NCBI RefSeq assembly: GCF_029893355.1
Contig: NZ_JARZAI010000001.1
Location: 248,001 to 312,000 of the forward strand
Origin: Kitasatospora sp. MAA4
GTDB taxonomy: Bacteria; Actinomycetota; Actinomycetes; Streptomycetales; Streptomycetaceae
Direction: 5' to 3'
Length of the DNA: 64,000 bases
Position 1 is the stretch's first letter. Each line of letters starts with the position of its first letter. The notes under the pieces were generated by a model. It worked only from the letters and a program-made list of their open reading frames with translations, was not told the origin of the DNA and made no database searches. Below are positions 56,580 to 64,000 of this stretch, in pieces. The position numbers and the translations under genes were made by a program.

Positions 56580-57614
56580 TCAGCCCAGCTGGAAGGTGGC
56601 CTCGACCGGGTAGTGGTCGCTCGGCGAGTTGGTGTCCAGCTGCCCCTGCGTCCAGCCCGCCTGCGGGTCGAAGTCGGTGTTGACCGTCGGCAGCGCCAGC
56701 GGCACCGGGCGGCCCGGGGCGTTGAGGTAGCCGAGGTAGTCCAGGCTGTCCTGGTAGTTGCTCGGGAAGCTCTCCACGCCCGACATGAACTGGCACCAGG
56801 CCGAGACGGTGCAGTCCATCGTGGTCAGCGTCTGACCCGGGTTGGTGGCCGGGGTGCCGAGCACGCCGCCGACCGCGTTCTGCGCGTTGGCGAAGTCGCC
56901 GCGGCTCTGGCCGTGGAAGTACTCCACGTTGAGGTCGCCACCGAAGAGCACCGGCGCGGTGGAGCCCACGATGCCGTTCACCCAGCTCTGCACCTCGCCG
57001 AGCTGGGCGAGCCGGGTGGCCTGGGTGGTGTCGGTGGAGGTGTTGCTCTGGTCGGCCTGCAGGTGGGTGCCGGCCACCCAGGTCTTCACGCCGCCCTTGT
57101 CGACCTGCGCGAGCACGGCGCCCTTGTTGGCGTTGTAGTCCCAGGTGCCCGAGGTGGAGTTGCTGTAGATGTGCGCGTACTGGGCGGTGATCGGGTACTT
57201 CGAGAGGATCATCGTCCCGCCGTTGATCACGAACGGGGAGTTGGAGCAGTCGCCGCTGATCCCGGTCCAGCCGCCGCCCGAACAGGTCTGCCCGATCACC
57301 GGCGTGCGGTACGGGTAGAGGTCGGCCAGCTTGCTGTTGATGTCGCTGGTGGAGCTGTGGTTGAACAGCTCGTCCAGGATCACCACGTCCGCGTTGTGCT
57401 GGCGGACGATCGACTCGACCACCGGGGTGCGGGTGGAGGCTCTCTCGTTCTCCATCGAGTCGACGATCGAGGTGCCGAGGTCGACGTTCCAGGCGAACAC
57501 CGACAGGGTCGAGCCGCTGGGCGCGGCGGCGACCGCGGCCTGCGGTGCGGCGCTGAGCAGGGCGGCCGCGGCGGCGATCGAGGACAGGGCGGCGGCGGTT
57601 CGGCGCAAGGACAT
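56580..57614 (-). CDS. Secreted endonuclease/exonuclease/phosphatase-fold enzyme
   Basis: A 344-residue extracellular hydrolase. The signal peptide is MSLRRTAAALSSIAAAAALL, ending near AVAAA. The EEP fold is shown by VFAWNVDLG, VVILDEL (metal Glu), WVAGTHLQA, FGGDLNVEY (Asp/Asn pair) and SPSDHYPVEA (catalytic Asp-His). The family includes sphingomyelinases, phospholipase C and DNases; neutral-sphingomyelinase-like activity is plausible because of secretion and layout, but not proven. ATG 57614 has AGGAG 8 bases upstream. Confidence 0.87.
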   Translation of the reverse strand: MSLRRTAAALSSIAAAAALLSAAPQAAVAAAPSGSTLSVFAWNVDLGTSIVDSMENERASTRTPVVESIVRQHNADVVILDELFNHSSTSDINSKLADLYPYRTPVIGQTCSGGGWTGISGDCSNSPFVINGGTMILSKYPITAQYAHIYSNSTSGTWDYNANKGAVLAQVDKGGVKTWVAGTHLQADQSNTSTDTTQATRLAQLGEVQSWVNGIVGSTAPVLFGGDLNVEYFHGQSRGDFANAQNAVGGVLGTPATNPGQTLTTMDCTVSAWCQFMSGVESFPSNYQDSLDYLGYLNAPGRPVPLALPTVNTDFDPQAGWTQGQLDTNSPSDHYPVEATFQLG

Positions 57615-57761
57615 GGAGATGGCTCCTGAGGACGGGTCAGCTGCGTGCATGACAGCGGAACCGTAGCTACTCATGGGTACGTTTGGAAGAACTTCGACCC
57701 ATGAATCCGTGGCAGAAAGATGTCTGCACAACCTTGGCCGCACCCGACCTGAATCCGGGCG

Positions 57762-58511
57762 TCAGGCGAGGCCGCCGGCGGCGGCGATGCGCTGGCCGGT
57801 CACCCAGCGGGCGTCGTCGGTGGCGAGGAAGGCCACGATGTCGGCGATGTCCTCGGGCTCGCCGACCCGGCCCAGCGGCGTCATCGCGGCGACGGCCGCG
57901 AACTGGTCGCGGATCGGGGCGGTCTGGTCGGTGTCGACCAGGCCCGGCAGTACGGAGTTGACGGTGATCCGGCGGGCGCCGAGCTCCTTGGACAGGGCCA
58001 GGCCGAGGTGCTCGACCGCCGCCTTGGTGGCGGTGTAGACGCCGAAGCCCGGGAAGGCCGACCTGGTGTAGCCGGTGGAGATGTTGACGATCCGTCCGCC
58101 GTCGTTCAGCAGGCGGGCGGCCTGCTGGAGGGCGTAGAAGGTGCCCTTGACGTTGACGTCCACGACGCGGTCCAGCAGTGCCGTGTCGATCTCGGCGATC
58201 GGGCCGTGGGCGCCGAGGCCGGCGTTGTTGACCAGGATGTCCAGCGAGCCGAAGGCGGCGACCGCCTCCTTGAAGAGCCGCTCGACGTCGGCCTGGACGC
58301 CCACGTCGCCCTGGACGGCGATCGCCTGGCCTCCGGCGGCCGTGATCGCGCCCACGACGTCCTGGGCGGCCCGGTCGTCGCGGTGGTAGTTCACCGCGAC
58401 GCGGGCGCCGTCGGCGGCCAGGCGCAGGGCGATGGCCCGTCCGATGCCGCGCGAGGAGGCGGTGACCAGCGCGGACTTACCGGACAGCTTCTTGGTGGGG
58501 TCGGTGTTCAT
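57762..58511 (-). CDS. Short-chain dehydrogenase/reductase
   Basis: A 249-residue SDR oxidoreductase with cofactor motif TASSRGIGRA (TGxxxGIG type; Arg after the glycines and NYHRDD suggest NADPH), NNAGLG, catalytic Ser in NISTGYTRS and YTATK. The C-terminal region (GRVGEPEDIADIVAFLATDDARWVTGQ) is typical of FabG-like enzymes. It is divergent from a TetR regulator with an operator 10 bases before its ATG, so it is probably the regulated target. Confidence 0.92.
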   Translation of the reverse strand: MNTDPTKKLSGKSALVTASSRGIGRAIALRLAADGARVAVNYHRDDRAAQDVVGAITAAGGQAIAVQGDVGVQADVERLFKEAVAAFGSLDILVNNAGLGAHGPIAEIDTALLDRVVDVNVKGTFYALQQAARLLNDGGRIVNISTGYTRSAFPGFGVYTATKAAVEHLGLALSKELGARRITVNSVLPGLVDTDQTAPIRDQFAAVAAMTPLGRVGEPEDIADIVAFLATDDARWVTGQRIAAAGGLA

Positions 58512-58521
58512 GCGATTAATG

Positions 58522-58533
58522 TAGCGATCGCTA
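58522..58533 (+). promoter_or_regulatory. TetR operator, palindrome TAGCGATCGCTA
   Basis: A perfect 12-base palindrome followed by the A/T-rich TATATAA, 10 bases upstream of the SDR start codon on the other strand. A related site occurs at 58589. YxxxR-type TetR families regulating divergent SDR genes use such TAGCGATCGCTA-like sites, so it is a good operator candidate. Confidence 0.65.
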
Positions 58534-58588
58534 TATATAAGCGCAAGCATCCAGTCGGGCTCCCGTGAGACCATGTCAGTAGTTTTCG

Positions 58589-58600
58589 TAGCGAACGGTA
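58589..58600 (+). promoter_or_regulatory. Second TetR operator, TAGCGAACGGTA
   Basis: It matches the 58522 palindrome at 10 of 12 positions and sits 19 bases before the tetR start, suggesting autoregulation with lower affinity. Confidence 0.5.
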
Positions 58601-58619
58601 CAAATAAGGTGGGCGATCC

Positions 58620-59207
58620 ATGGTCCGGGGAAGGCCGCGCGGTTTCGACCGCGCCACCGCGCTGCGGCAGGCCACGATGCTGTTCTGGCAGTACGGGTAC
58701 GAGGGCGTCTCGGTCGCCGAACTGACCCGCCTGATGGGCATCAGCACCCCGAGCCTGTATGCCGCGTTCGGCGACAAGCGCACGCTCTTCAACGAGGTGG
58801 TGGAGAACTACGGCCGGACCTTCGGCGGCTTCGTCGCGACCGCCCTGGAGCAGGAGCCGACCGCCCGGGACGCCTTCGCCCGGGTGCTGCACGAGGCCGC
58901 CGTCATCTACACCGACCACGAGCACCCCGCCGGCTGCCTGGTCATCACCGCCACGACCAACGTGACCCCCAAGGACGTCGACGTCGCCGACATGCTCCGC
59001 GACCTGCGCCGGTCGAACCTCGCGCTGTTTCGCGCGCGCATCGAGACCGATGTCGCGGCAGGCCTGCTCCCGGCCGGGACCGACGCCCACGCGCTGGCCG
59101 TCTTCTACGCGGCGGTCATCCAGGGAATGTCCCAGCAGGCCAGGGACGGTGCCTCGACCTCGGATCTGGAGTCCACCGCGGAACTGGCACTGGCGGCCTG
59201 GCCCTGA
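58620..59207 (+). CDS. TetR-family transcriptional regulator
   Basis: A 195-residue repressor. The helix-turn-helix lies at about 10-55 (ATALRQATMLFWQYGYEGVS and VAELTRLMGISTPSLYAAFGDKRTLF), and the TetR_C domain has a PAGCLVITATTN segment with a Cys that might sense electrophiles. Similar proteins pair with SDR or quinone-reductase genes. It lies divergent from the SDR gene and carries its own operator. Confidence 0.92.
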   Translation: MVRGRPRGFDRATALRQATMLFWQYGYEGVSVAELTRLMGISTPSLYAAFGDKRTLFNEVVENYGRTFGGFVATALEQEPTARDAFARVLHEAAVIYTDHEHPAGCLVITATTNVTPKDVDVADMLRDLRRSNLALFRARIETDVAAGLLPAGTDAHALAVFYAAVIQGMSQQARDGASTSDLESTAELALAAWP

Positions 59208-59297
59208 ACCCAGGTGGGCGCCGGCAACGTAGTCATGGATAGGTCACTGACGCGAACGGGCGCCATGGCCGGCCTGACCGGACGAACGGGAGCCTCG

Positions 59298-59459
59298 ATG
59301 ACTCATGGCACGGAGAACTCGGCCACTTCACTCGACAGTCCTCTCGTCGAGGCGGTGGACCGCACTCGGGAGGTGGACACGGAGTTGCGGGACGAGGAGC
59401 TCGACGTGGTGGTCGCCGGTGTGCCTCGAACGCTGCACGGTTGGGGAATGACCATGTGA
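59298..59459 (+). CDS. Putative RiPP/bacteriocin precursor peptide A
   Basis: A 53-residue peptide starting at ATG 59298 with GGGAG 6 bases upstream. The hydrophilic leader ends ELRDEELDVVVAG, matching the double-glycine leader pattern (Glu -8, Leu -7, Val -4, Ala -2, Gly -1). The predicted core is VPRTLHGWGMTM: 12 residues, no Cys, with Trp and His. It lies 90 bases after tetR, convergent with the transporter operon that carries a second such peptide. The product could be modified by an enzyme outside the window or exported unmodified. Confidence 0.62.
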   Translation: MTHGTENSATSLDSPLVEAVDRTREVDTELRDEELDVVVAGVPRTLHGWGMTM

Positions 59460-59474
59460 GACCCCGCGGGCGTT

Positions 59475-59514
59475 CTCGTGCCCGCGACCCCGTAGCCGAG
59501 GTCGCGGGCACGAG
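59475..59514 (+). terminator. 15-bp hairpin between the two precursor genes
   Basis: Bases 59475-59489 pair perfectly with 59500-59514 around a 10-base loop. An outer 8-base repeat (59456-59463 with 59514-59521) includes both convergent stop codons. It can act as a shared terminator for both precursor genes. Confidence 0.75.
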
Positions 59515-59517
59515 GTC

Positions 59518-59661
59518 TCACACGTACGGCGGGTAGGTCGGCTGGCCCCCGTCGCCCCCGCCGATGGCGTCCAGATCTCCGTCGCAGATCTCCTCGTCGA
59601 CCTCGGCATTCACTGCCGCGGTCTCGTCGGCCTCGGTGTTCTGGAGGTTGATGTCCTTCAT
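59518..59661 (-). CDS. Putative RiPP/bacteriocin precursor peptide B
   Basis: A 47-residue peptide starting at ATG 59661 with GAGGAG 8 bases upstream. An acidic leader MKDINLQNTEADETAAVNAE leads to the motif CDGDLDAIGGG; cleavage after the third Gly gives Leu -7, Ile -4, Gly -2, Gly -1 and a core DGGQPTYPPYV. The core is 11 residues, Pro/Tyr-rich and without Cys; the only Cys is in the leader. It lies 48 bases after the lipoprotein gene and is read as the last gene of the ABC transporter operon. Confidence 0.68.
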   Translation of the reverse strand: MKDINLQNTEADETAAVNAEVDEEICDGDLDAIGGGDGGQPTYPPYV

Positions 59662-59709
59662 GGTGGCGAACTCCTCTGGTGATTTCTTCTCGGATGGGCC
59701 TTGCAGGGG

Positions 59710-60720
59710 TCAACTGACGTTGATGGGAACCTCGTTGTAGCCGATGACCTGGGCCTTCGACCCCGAGGCGCTGGTCGGGACGTACGTCAGGAACGTCTCC
59801 AGCCGGCTGATGGCGAACTGGCTCGCCGTCGCGCCCGCGGGCTTTCCCAACTGCGCGGCGTCGGTGCCCTTCGCGGCCAGCGAGACGGTGCCTCCGGCCT
59901 TGACCGGCGTCAGCGTGTCGGTGACGACGTCGGTGGTGAACGCGAGCACGCCACCGTCCGAGGTCCGCAGGGCATAGGTGCTGGGGGGTGTCTGGCCCAG
60001 CGCCCTGGAAAGGGTCGTGCCCTGACCGCTCAGATACTTCTGGCCGAGGGCATAACCGTTGGAGAGGTTGTCGTCCAGCGGGGCGCTGTAGGAGAACATG
60101 TCCTTGCCGACGAGGTTCTTCTCGTAGTGGTCGAGAATATGGGCGCCCAGGGAATCCGGAGAGACCAGCAGGCCGTCCGGGCTCGAGACGGCGGTGGCGG
60201 CGCCCGGACTGCCGACGGCGATCTTCGGCACCGTCCCGGTGACGTTGAGCGAGTATGCGGCTCGGTAGGGCGCTCCCGGCCCGTCCTGCACGAAGACACG
60301 GTACGAGGGACCGGGGTAGGGCACCCCGCCCTGCGCCCGGCTGGACACGGCCAGGAACCAGTGGGGGTAGGCCGCGCCCGAGGCGGCGTAGACGGTGACG
60401 CCCTTGTCGGTGATGGGGGCGACCGTCTGGTTCAGTTGCTTGCTGATGCGCATCCATGCGACGTCCGCCGTGAGCAGCGGCGCGGTTTCGATGCCGGTCA
60501 GGCCCGTGCTGTCGAGGGCGGTGTTCACCTGGTTGTTCGCGTCGTCGTAGCGGCTGACCACGGCGGACGCGTCCTCCTGGGAGATGACCGCCCCCGGAGC
60601 GGACGCCTGTGCGCCGGCGGCGCCGCCGCGGGCTGTGCCGCAGCCGGCCGTGAGGCCGATACCCAGGAGCACGGTCGCCGCGGCGGCCGGCAGACGGAGC
60701 CTTCTCTTCGTGCGGTTCAC
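59710..60720 (-). CDS. Lipoprotein coupled to the NHLM-type exporter
   Basis: A 336-residue secreted lipoprotein. The signal peptide begins VNRTKRRLRLPAAAATVLLG and ends in lipobox LTAGC (Cys27). The mature part has no recognised catalytic motif; it is rich in beta-type sequence, with YPHWFLAVSS, YRVFVQDG, ALRTSDGGVLAFTTDVV. The GTG start overlaps the transporter stop by 4 bases, so production is coupled. Immunity, product binding at the cell surface or assistance to export are possible. No homologous family can be named from sequence alone. Confidence 0.8.
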   Translation of the reverse strand: MNRTKRRLRLPAAAATVLLGIGLTAGCGTARGGAAGAQASAPGAVISQEDASAVVSRYDDANNQVNTALDSTGLTGIETAPLLTADVAWMRISKQLNQTVAPITDKGVTVYAASGAAYPHWFLAVSSRAQGGVPYPGPSYRVFVQDGPGAPYRAAYSLNVTGTVPKIAVGSPGAATAVSSPDGLLVSPDSLGAHILDHYEKNLVGKDMFSYSAPLDDNLSNGYALGQKYLSGQGTTLSRALGQTPPSTYALRTSDGGVLAFTTDVVTDTLTPVKAGGTVSLAAKGTDAAQLGKPAGATASQFAISRLETFLTYVPTSASGSKAQVIGYNEVPINVS

Positions 60721-63647
60721 ATCATCACGCTTTCTGATTCGTGCATCTGCCTGCGCACCAGTTGGTGGAAGAGGCTCGTGGAGTCGCGGAGCAGCTCGGA
60801 CGGTTGTCCGCATTCGGCAACCCGGCCTTCGGCGAGTACGACGACCTTGTCGGCGTCGAGGATGGTCGAGAGCCGGTGCGCGATGACGACGCGGGTCGCG
60901 TTCAGGCGCTGGGTGCTCTCGGTGACGATCCGCTGGGTCTCGTTGTCCAGGGCGCTGGTGGCCTCGTCGAAGAACAGGATCCTGGGGCGGCGGATCAGGG
61001 CGTGCGCGATGGCGAGGCGCTGGCGCTGGCCGCCGGAGAACGTCCCGCTGTCACTCACCAGCGTGTGCATCCCCATCGGCATGGCGCGGATGTCCTCGGC
61101 GATGCCCGCCAGTTCGGCAGCGGCCCACGCGTCGTCGTGGCTGTAGTTGAGGGCGCCGGTGATGGCCTGGAAGACGGTGCCCGCGAACGGCTTCGCCTGT
61201 TGCAGAACGACGCCGCACTGGCGCCGCACCGCGACCCTGTCCAGGGTGGCCAGGTCCTGGCCGTCGTACAGGACGTTGCCGCTGGTGGGCTGCTCGAAGC
61301 CCAGCAGCAGTCGCAGCAGGGTCGACTTGCCGCAACCGCTGGGGCCGACGATCGCCACGAACTCGCCCGGCCGCATGCTCAGGGACACGTCGTCGAGTAC
61401 CGGCGGACTGCTTTCGTCGTAGCGGAACGTCACACGGTTGACCTCGATCTCCCCTGACAGTTCACCCGGCACGGTGTGCGCGTCCGAGGCCTCCGGCAAC
61501 TCGGCGAGCAGCGGCTTCATCCGCTTGAACATGGGGATGACCGCGAAGGCCGAGGCGAGGGAGTTGGTCACCTGGATGACTGCCGCCAGGACGATCCCCA
61601 GGGCTGCGTTGAAGGACAGGAACCGGGTCATCGACAGTGTCCCGCGGGCCGGCCCGCTGATGACCACAAAGGTGAGCAGCACACAGATCAGCGGGTAGAC
61701 GCCGTTGAACGTGGCTGCCGCGTTCTGGTACCTGCCGATGCGCTTCTGCAGCTCCTTCTGCTGCGCGAACTCGTTCGCCCAGGCCGCGAAGGCGCGGTTC
61801 TCGGCGGCTGCCACCCGCAGCTTGGGAAGCCCGCGAAGCCTCTGGTACACGCGGTTCGCGAGCTTGTGCTCCAACTCCAGGGACAGCGTCTGCCACTTCA
61901 TCTGCCGTGCCCCCAGCACGACGAAGAACACCACCCCGACCAGTACGTACAGCCCCGTCAGCAGGGCCAGCGGCACGCTGAACCAGAACATCACGGCGAA
62001 GTTCACCACGGCGACCACGCTGGAGTAGAGCACCACGTAGCTCACGTTCATCAGCACCGTGCGGATGTTCTTCACCCCCAGCGCCGCACTGGCCAGTTCG
62101 CCGGTGGAGTACCGGCGGAAGAAGGGGGCCGGCAGGCGCAGCAGCCGATCCCAGACCGCGGCCTGGAGGTTGGCTTCGAAGCGGCCCCCGACGCGCAGCA
62201 GCGCCAGGTTCTCCAGCACCGCGAAGACCGCCGACGCGAGGGCGGCTATCAGCGTCAGGACGCACAACTGCACGATGAGGTTGCTCTGGGCGTTCGGGAC
62301 GAACGTTCCCAGGATCAACCCGGTGCTGATCGGCACCGTCGTGCCGACCGCGACCGCGACCAGCGCGAAGGTGATCAGGTTGCGGATGTCCCGCCCGCTG
62401 CCCTTCAGGCCGAACAGGATCAGCCGCCCTGTGCTGATCGGCCGTTCGGGCAGTGGCGGGTAGAACAGCACCCCGGTGTCGTCGAAGTCCGCCGCCGTCT
62501 GCTCGCGCACCGGGCTCTTCTCACCGGTGACCGGATCCCAGGCCACGTACCGTCCGCGCCTCCAGACGAACGCCACCGGGTCGAACGAGTCGCAGCGGCG
62601 GCCGACGAACGGTCCGATGTTCGTGCGCCACCAGCGCTCGTCCAGACTCACCGCGCGGATCCGGAAGCGCGAGCGCACGGCGATCGCCTCGATCGGACCC
62701 ATCCTGCCGCCGGCCGCGGAGCCGGTCGCCGGCAGGATGGGGATGCCCAGCTCGTCGGCCACGATGCGGCAGGCCGCTTCGGTGGAGTCCTCGGTGTGGA
62801 CGGGTCCGCTGCGCGAGACGTGCTCGGCCGGGTCGAGCACCGCTTGCAGCACGCGGTTGGCCTTGTCGGTCACCGCGTCGTCCATCTCGCGCACGGCTCG
62901 GACCCGGGACTCGGCCTGCTCCACCTCGGCGGCGATCACCCGGTCGGCCATCCGCAGCATGCGCTCGTTCACCGCGGCCAGGCGCTCCCACAACCGGCCG
63001 TCGGCCAGCAGGTCGCCGGTCGAGCAGGTCCTGAACGAGGCCGAGGGCCCGCCGCGGACGGAGCTGCCCTCACCGACCACGAACGTGTCGCCGCGGGAGA
63101 GCCACTCGCCGCTGGTGGCCGTTCCCACCCACAGCCGACCGGTGAGGACCTCGACCCAGAGCAGTCCCGCGGCTGAACGCCCGCATTCCCCTTCCGGCAG
63201 TTCACCCCGGCCTCCGAGGAGCAGGTGCTCCCGGGCTGCCGCCTGCTCGGCGACGAAGCCCAGCAGGCCTTCGAGCCCGGCGTCGACACCGCGGGCGAAC
63301 GCCTCACCCGCGTCACCGCTCAGGAAGCCTGCCAGGTCCGCGGCATCCAGTCGCAGGACGCGCGAGCCGTGGACGGCCCGCAGGACCGGAACGCTGGAGG
63401 GGCACGACGGCGGCGCGGCGATGACGGCGCCCGGGGTGAAACGGCTGACGTAGTGCCACGGACCGCCCTCAGCGGCCTCTACGGCGAACAGGTCGACCGC
63501 TCCGTCGGTCACCAGCCACAGGGAGTCCTGGCCGGCCAACCGCACATGTCCCGCACTGAAGTCGACCTCGGCGCCGATCCCGGCGGGCGGTAGCCAGGCC
63601 GCCGCGACCGCCGGCAGCCGCTCTGGCCTGGAGGATGTCGTGCTCAT
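60717..63647 (-). CDS. NHLM-type bacteriocin ABC transporter (ATP-binding/permease fusion)
   Basis: A 976-residue exporter. Residues 1-400 form a large soluble N-terminal region beginning with a cyclic-nucleotide-binding-like beta barrel (about 25-130), without a C39 peptidase Cys/His pair. About five or six transmembrane helices follow (about 410-700), then an ATPase with Walker A Lys774 (GPSGCGKST), signature [15 protein letters not shown] (Ser871) and [10 protein letters not shown]. This layout fits the NHLM bacteriocin system ABC ATP-binding protein that pairs with a C39-peptidase partner, whose C-terminal end is probably the next gene. The gene starts 3 bases after that partner's stop. 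Confidence 0.85.
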   Translation of the reverse strand: MSTTSSRPERLPAVAAAWLPPAGIGAEVDFSAGHVRLAGQDSLWLVTDGAVDLFAVEAAEGGPWHYVSRFTPGAVIAAPPSCPSSVPVLRAVHGSRVLRLDAADLAGFLSGDAGEAFARGVDAGLEGLLGFVAEQAAAREHLLLGGRGELPEGECGRSAAGLLWVEVLTGRLWVGTATSGEWLSRGDTFVVGEGSSVRGGPSASFRTCSTGDLLADGRLWERLAAVNERMLRMADRVIAAEVEQAESRVRAVREMDDAVTDKANRVLQAVLDPAEHVSRSGPVHTEDSTEAACRIVADELGIPILPATGSAAGGRMGPIEAIAVRSRFRIRAVSLDERWWRTNIGPFVGRRCDSFDPVAFVWRRGRYVAWDPVTGEKSPVREQTAADFDDTGVLFYPPLPERPISTGRLILFGLKGSGRDIRNLITFALVAVAVGTTVPISTGLILGTFVPNAQSNLIVQLCVLTLIAALASAVFAVLENLALLRVGGRFEANLQAAVWDRLLRLPAPFFRRYSTGELASAALGVKNIRTVLMNVSYVVLYSSVVAVVNFAVMFWFSVPLALLTGLYVLVGVVFFVVLGARQMKWQTLSLELEHKLANRVYQRLRGLPKLRVAAAENRAFAAWANEFAQQKELQKRIGRYQNAAATFNGVYPLICVLLTFVVISGPARGTLSMTRFLSFNAALGIVLAAVIQVTNSLASAFAVIPMFKRMKPLLAELPEASDAHTVPGELSGEIEVNRVTFRYDESSPPVLDDVSLSMRPGEFVAIVGPSGCGKSTLLRLLLGFEQPTSGNVLYDGQDLATLDRVAVRRQCGVVLQQAKPFAGTVFQAITGALNYSHDDAWAAAELAGIAEDIRAMPMGMHTLVSDSGTFSGGQRQRLAIAHALIRRPRILFFDEATSALDNETQRIVTESTQRLNATRVVIAHRLSTILDADKVVVLAEGRVAECGQPSELLRDSTSLFHQLVRRQMHESESVMM

Positions 63648-63650
63648 GCG

Positions 63651-64000
63651 TCAGTGCTCCCTGATGAGCTGGGCGTAGGCGCCACCGGCGGCGCACAGGT
63701 CGTCGTGCGTCCCGCGCTCGACCACGTCGCCCCGGCTCAGCACGACGATCTCGTCGCTGTCGCGAATGGTGCTCAAGCGGTGGGCCACGACGACCGTGGC
63801 GCAGCCGTGGCGGCGGATGTTGTTCATGATCAGGAGTTCCGTCTCGGCGTCCAGGGCGCTGGTCGCCTCGTCCAGGACGAGCAGGCGCGGCTTGCGGACC
63901 AGCGCTCTGGCGATCTCCAGGCGCTGGCGCTGCCCGCCCGAGAAGTTGCGGCCGTCCTCCTCCACCCGGGCGTAGATGCCGCCCGGACGCGAGGACACCA
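63651..64000 (-). CDS. ABC transporter, C-terminal part only (likely peptidase-containing NHLM partner)
   Basis: Only the last 116 codons or so are in the window. They show the ABC signature [17 protein letters not shown], Walker [14 protein letters not shown], and the H-loop [10 protein letters not shown], ending AYAQLIREH. The gene reads in from beyond the right edge, and its stop lies 3 bases before the next start. In NHLM systems this position holds the C39 peptidase/permease/ATPase fusion that removes the leader; the peptidase part cannot be seen here. Confidence 0.8.
   Translation of the reverse strand, partial: VSSRPGGIYARVEEDGRNFSGGQRQRLEIARALVRKPRLLVLDEATSALDAETELLIMNNIRRHGCATVVVAHRLSTIRDSDEIVVLSRGDVVERGTHDDLCAAGGAYAQLIREH

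Noticed and set aside
59214-59297. N-terminal extension of precursor peptide A to 59214
   Set aside because: The extra 28 codons have no ribosome-binding site and are not leader-like; ATG 59298 has GGGAG at good spacing.
60741-61457. Plus-strand frames opposite the NHLM transporter ATPase
   Set aside because: Antisense to Walker and signature motifs; composition explained by the opposite strand.

Overview
The window is about 72% G+C, uses GTG and TTG starts freely, and carries a Pup-proteasome locus with a phage-type HNH gene between pup and prcB. Together these point to a chromosomal segment of a Streptomycetaceae actinomycete (Streptomyces or Kitasatospora type). This rests on gene content and order read from the sequence; no database search was possible. 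No tRNA, rRNA, CRISPR array or insertion sequence was recognised, and no stretch longer than about 300 bases lacks a gene.

Region 1 (1-18.77 kb) is the conserved core. It opens with the 5' end of a divergent RecB-family nuclease gene, a site-2 metalloprotease with a CBS-like tail, a tRNA m1A58 methyltransferase, a secreted protein and a ferredoxin. The Pup-proteasome system follows: arc/mpa (unfoldase), dop (Pup deamidase/depupylase), pup (ending GGQ), an endonuclease VII-like HNH gene, prcB, prcA and pafA (Pup ligase). Three FKBP prolyl isomerases (two with double domains), pafB-pafC (WYL regulators), two small proteins, tatA and tatC complete it. Perfect hairpins separate arc/dop, prcA/pafA, pafA/fkbp and fkbp/pafB.

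Region 2 (18.8-53.4 kb) is an accessory block lying between tatC and a helY-like helicase, which are neighbours in mycobacteria. Its main theme is proline and hydroxyproline: a three-subunit flavin dehydrogenase, a DapA-family deaminase/dehydratase, two proline-racemase paralogues, an aldehyde dehydrogenase, an ornithine-cyclodeaminase-family reductase and a GntR/FCD regulator. Further along are an Xaa-Pro aminopeptidase, a complete Dpp/Opp-type peptide importer and an S9-family dipeptidyl peptidase. Copies of a GTGTGA-N4-TCACAC-like dyad occur before five of these transcription units, usually inside or over a recognisable promoter, suggesting one regulon for uptake and breakdown of proline- or hydroxyproline-rich peptides. 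Interspersed are an FtsX-type ABC exporter with a two-component system, a HigB/RelE-Xre toxin-antitoxin pair, a GH36 alpha-galactosidase, a GntR(YtrA)-ABC cassette, a nitronate monooxygenase, a Uma2 nuclease and a frameshifted secreted-protein gene.

Region 3 (53.4-59.2 kb) holds the helY-like helicase, a secreted endonuclease/exonuclease/phosphatase-fold enzyme, and an SDR oxidoreductase divergent from a TetR regulator with two matching operators.

Region 4 (59.2-64 kb) is the right-hand end of what looks like a peptide-natural-product locus. Two convergent short genes encode peptides with double-glycine-type leaders and Cys-free cores. One is cotranscribed with a lipoprotein and an NHLM-type ABC transporter carrying a large N-terminal regulatory region; a second ABC transporter of the same set runs off the right edge. 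No modifying enzyme is visible, so the product class is unresolved. This is the best candidate for an undescribed system.
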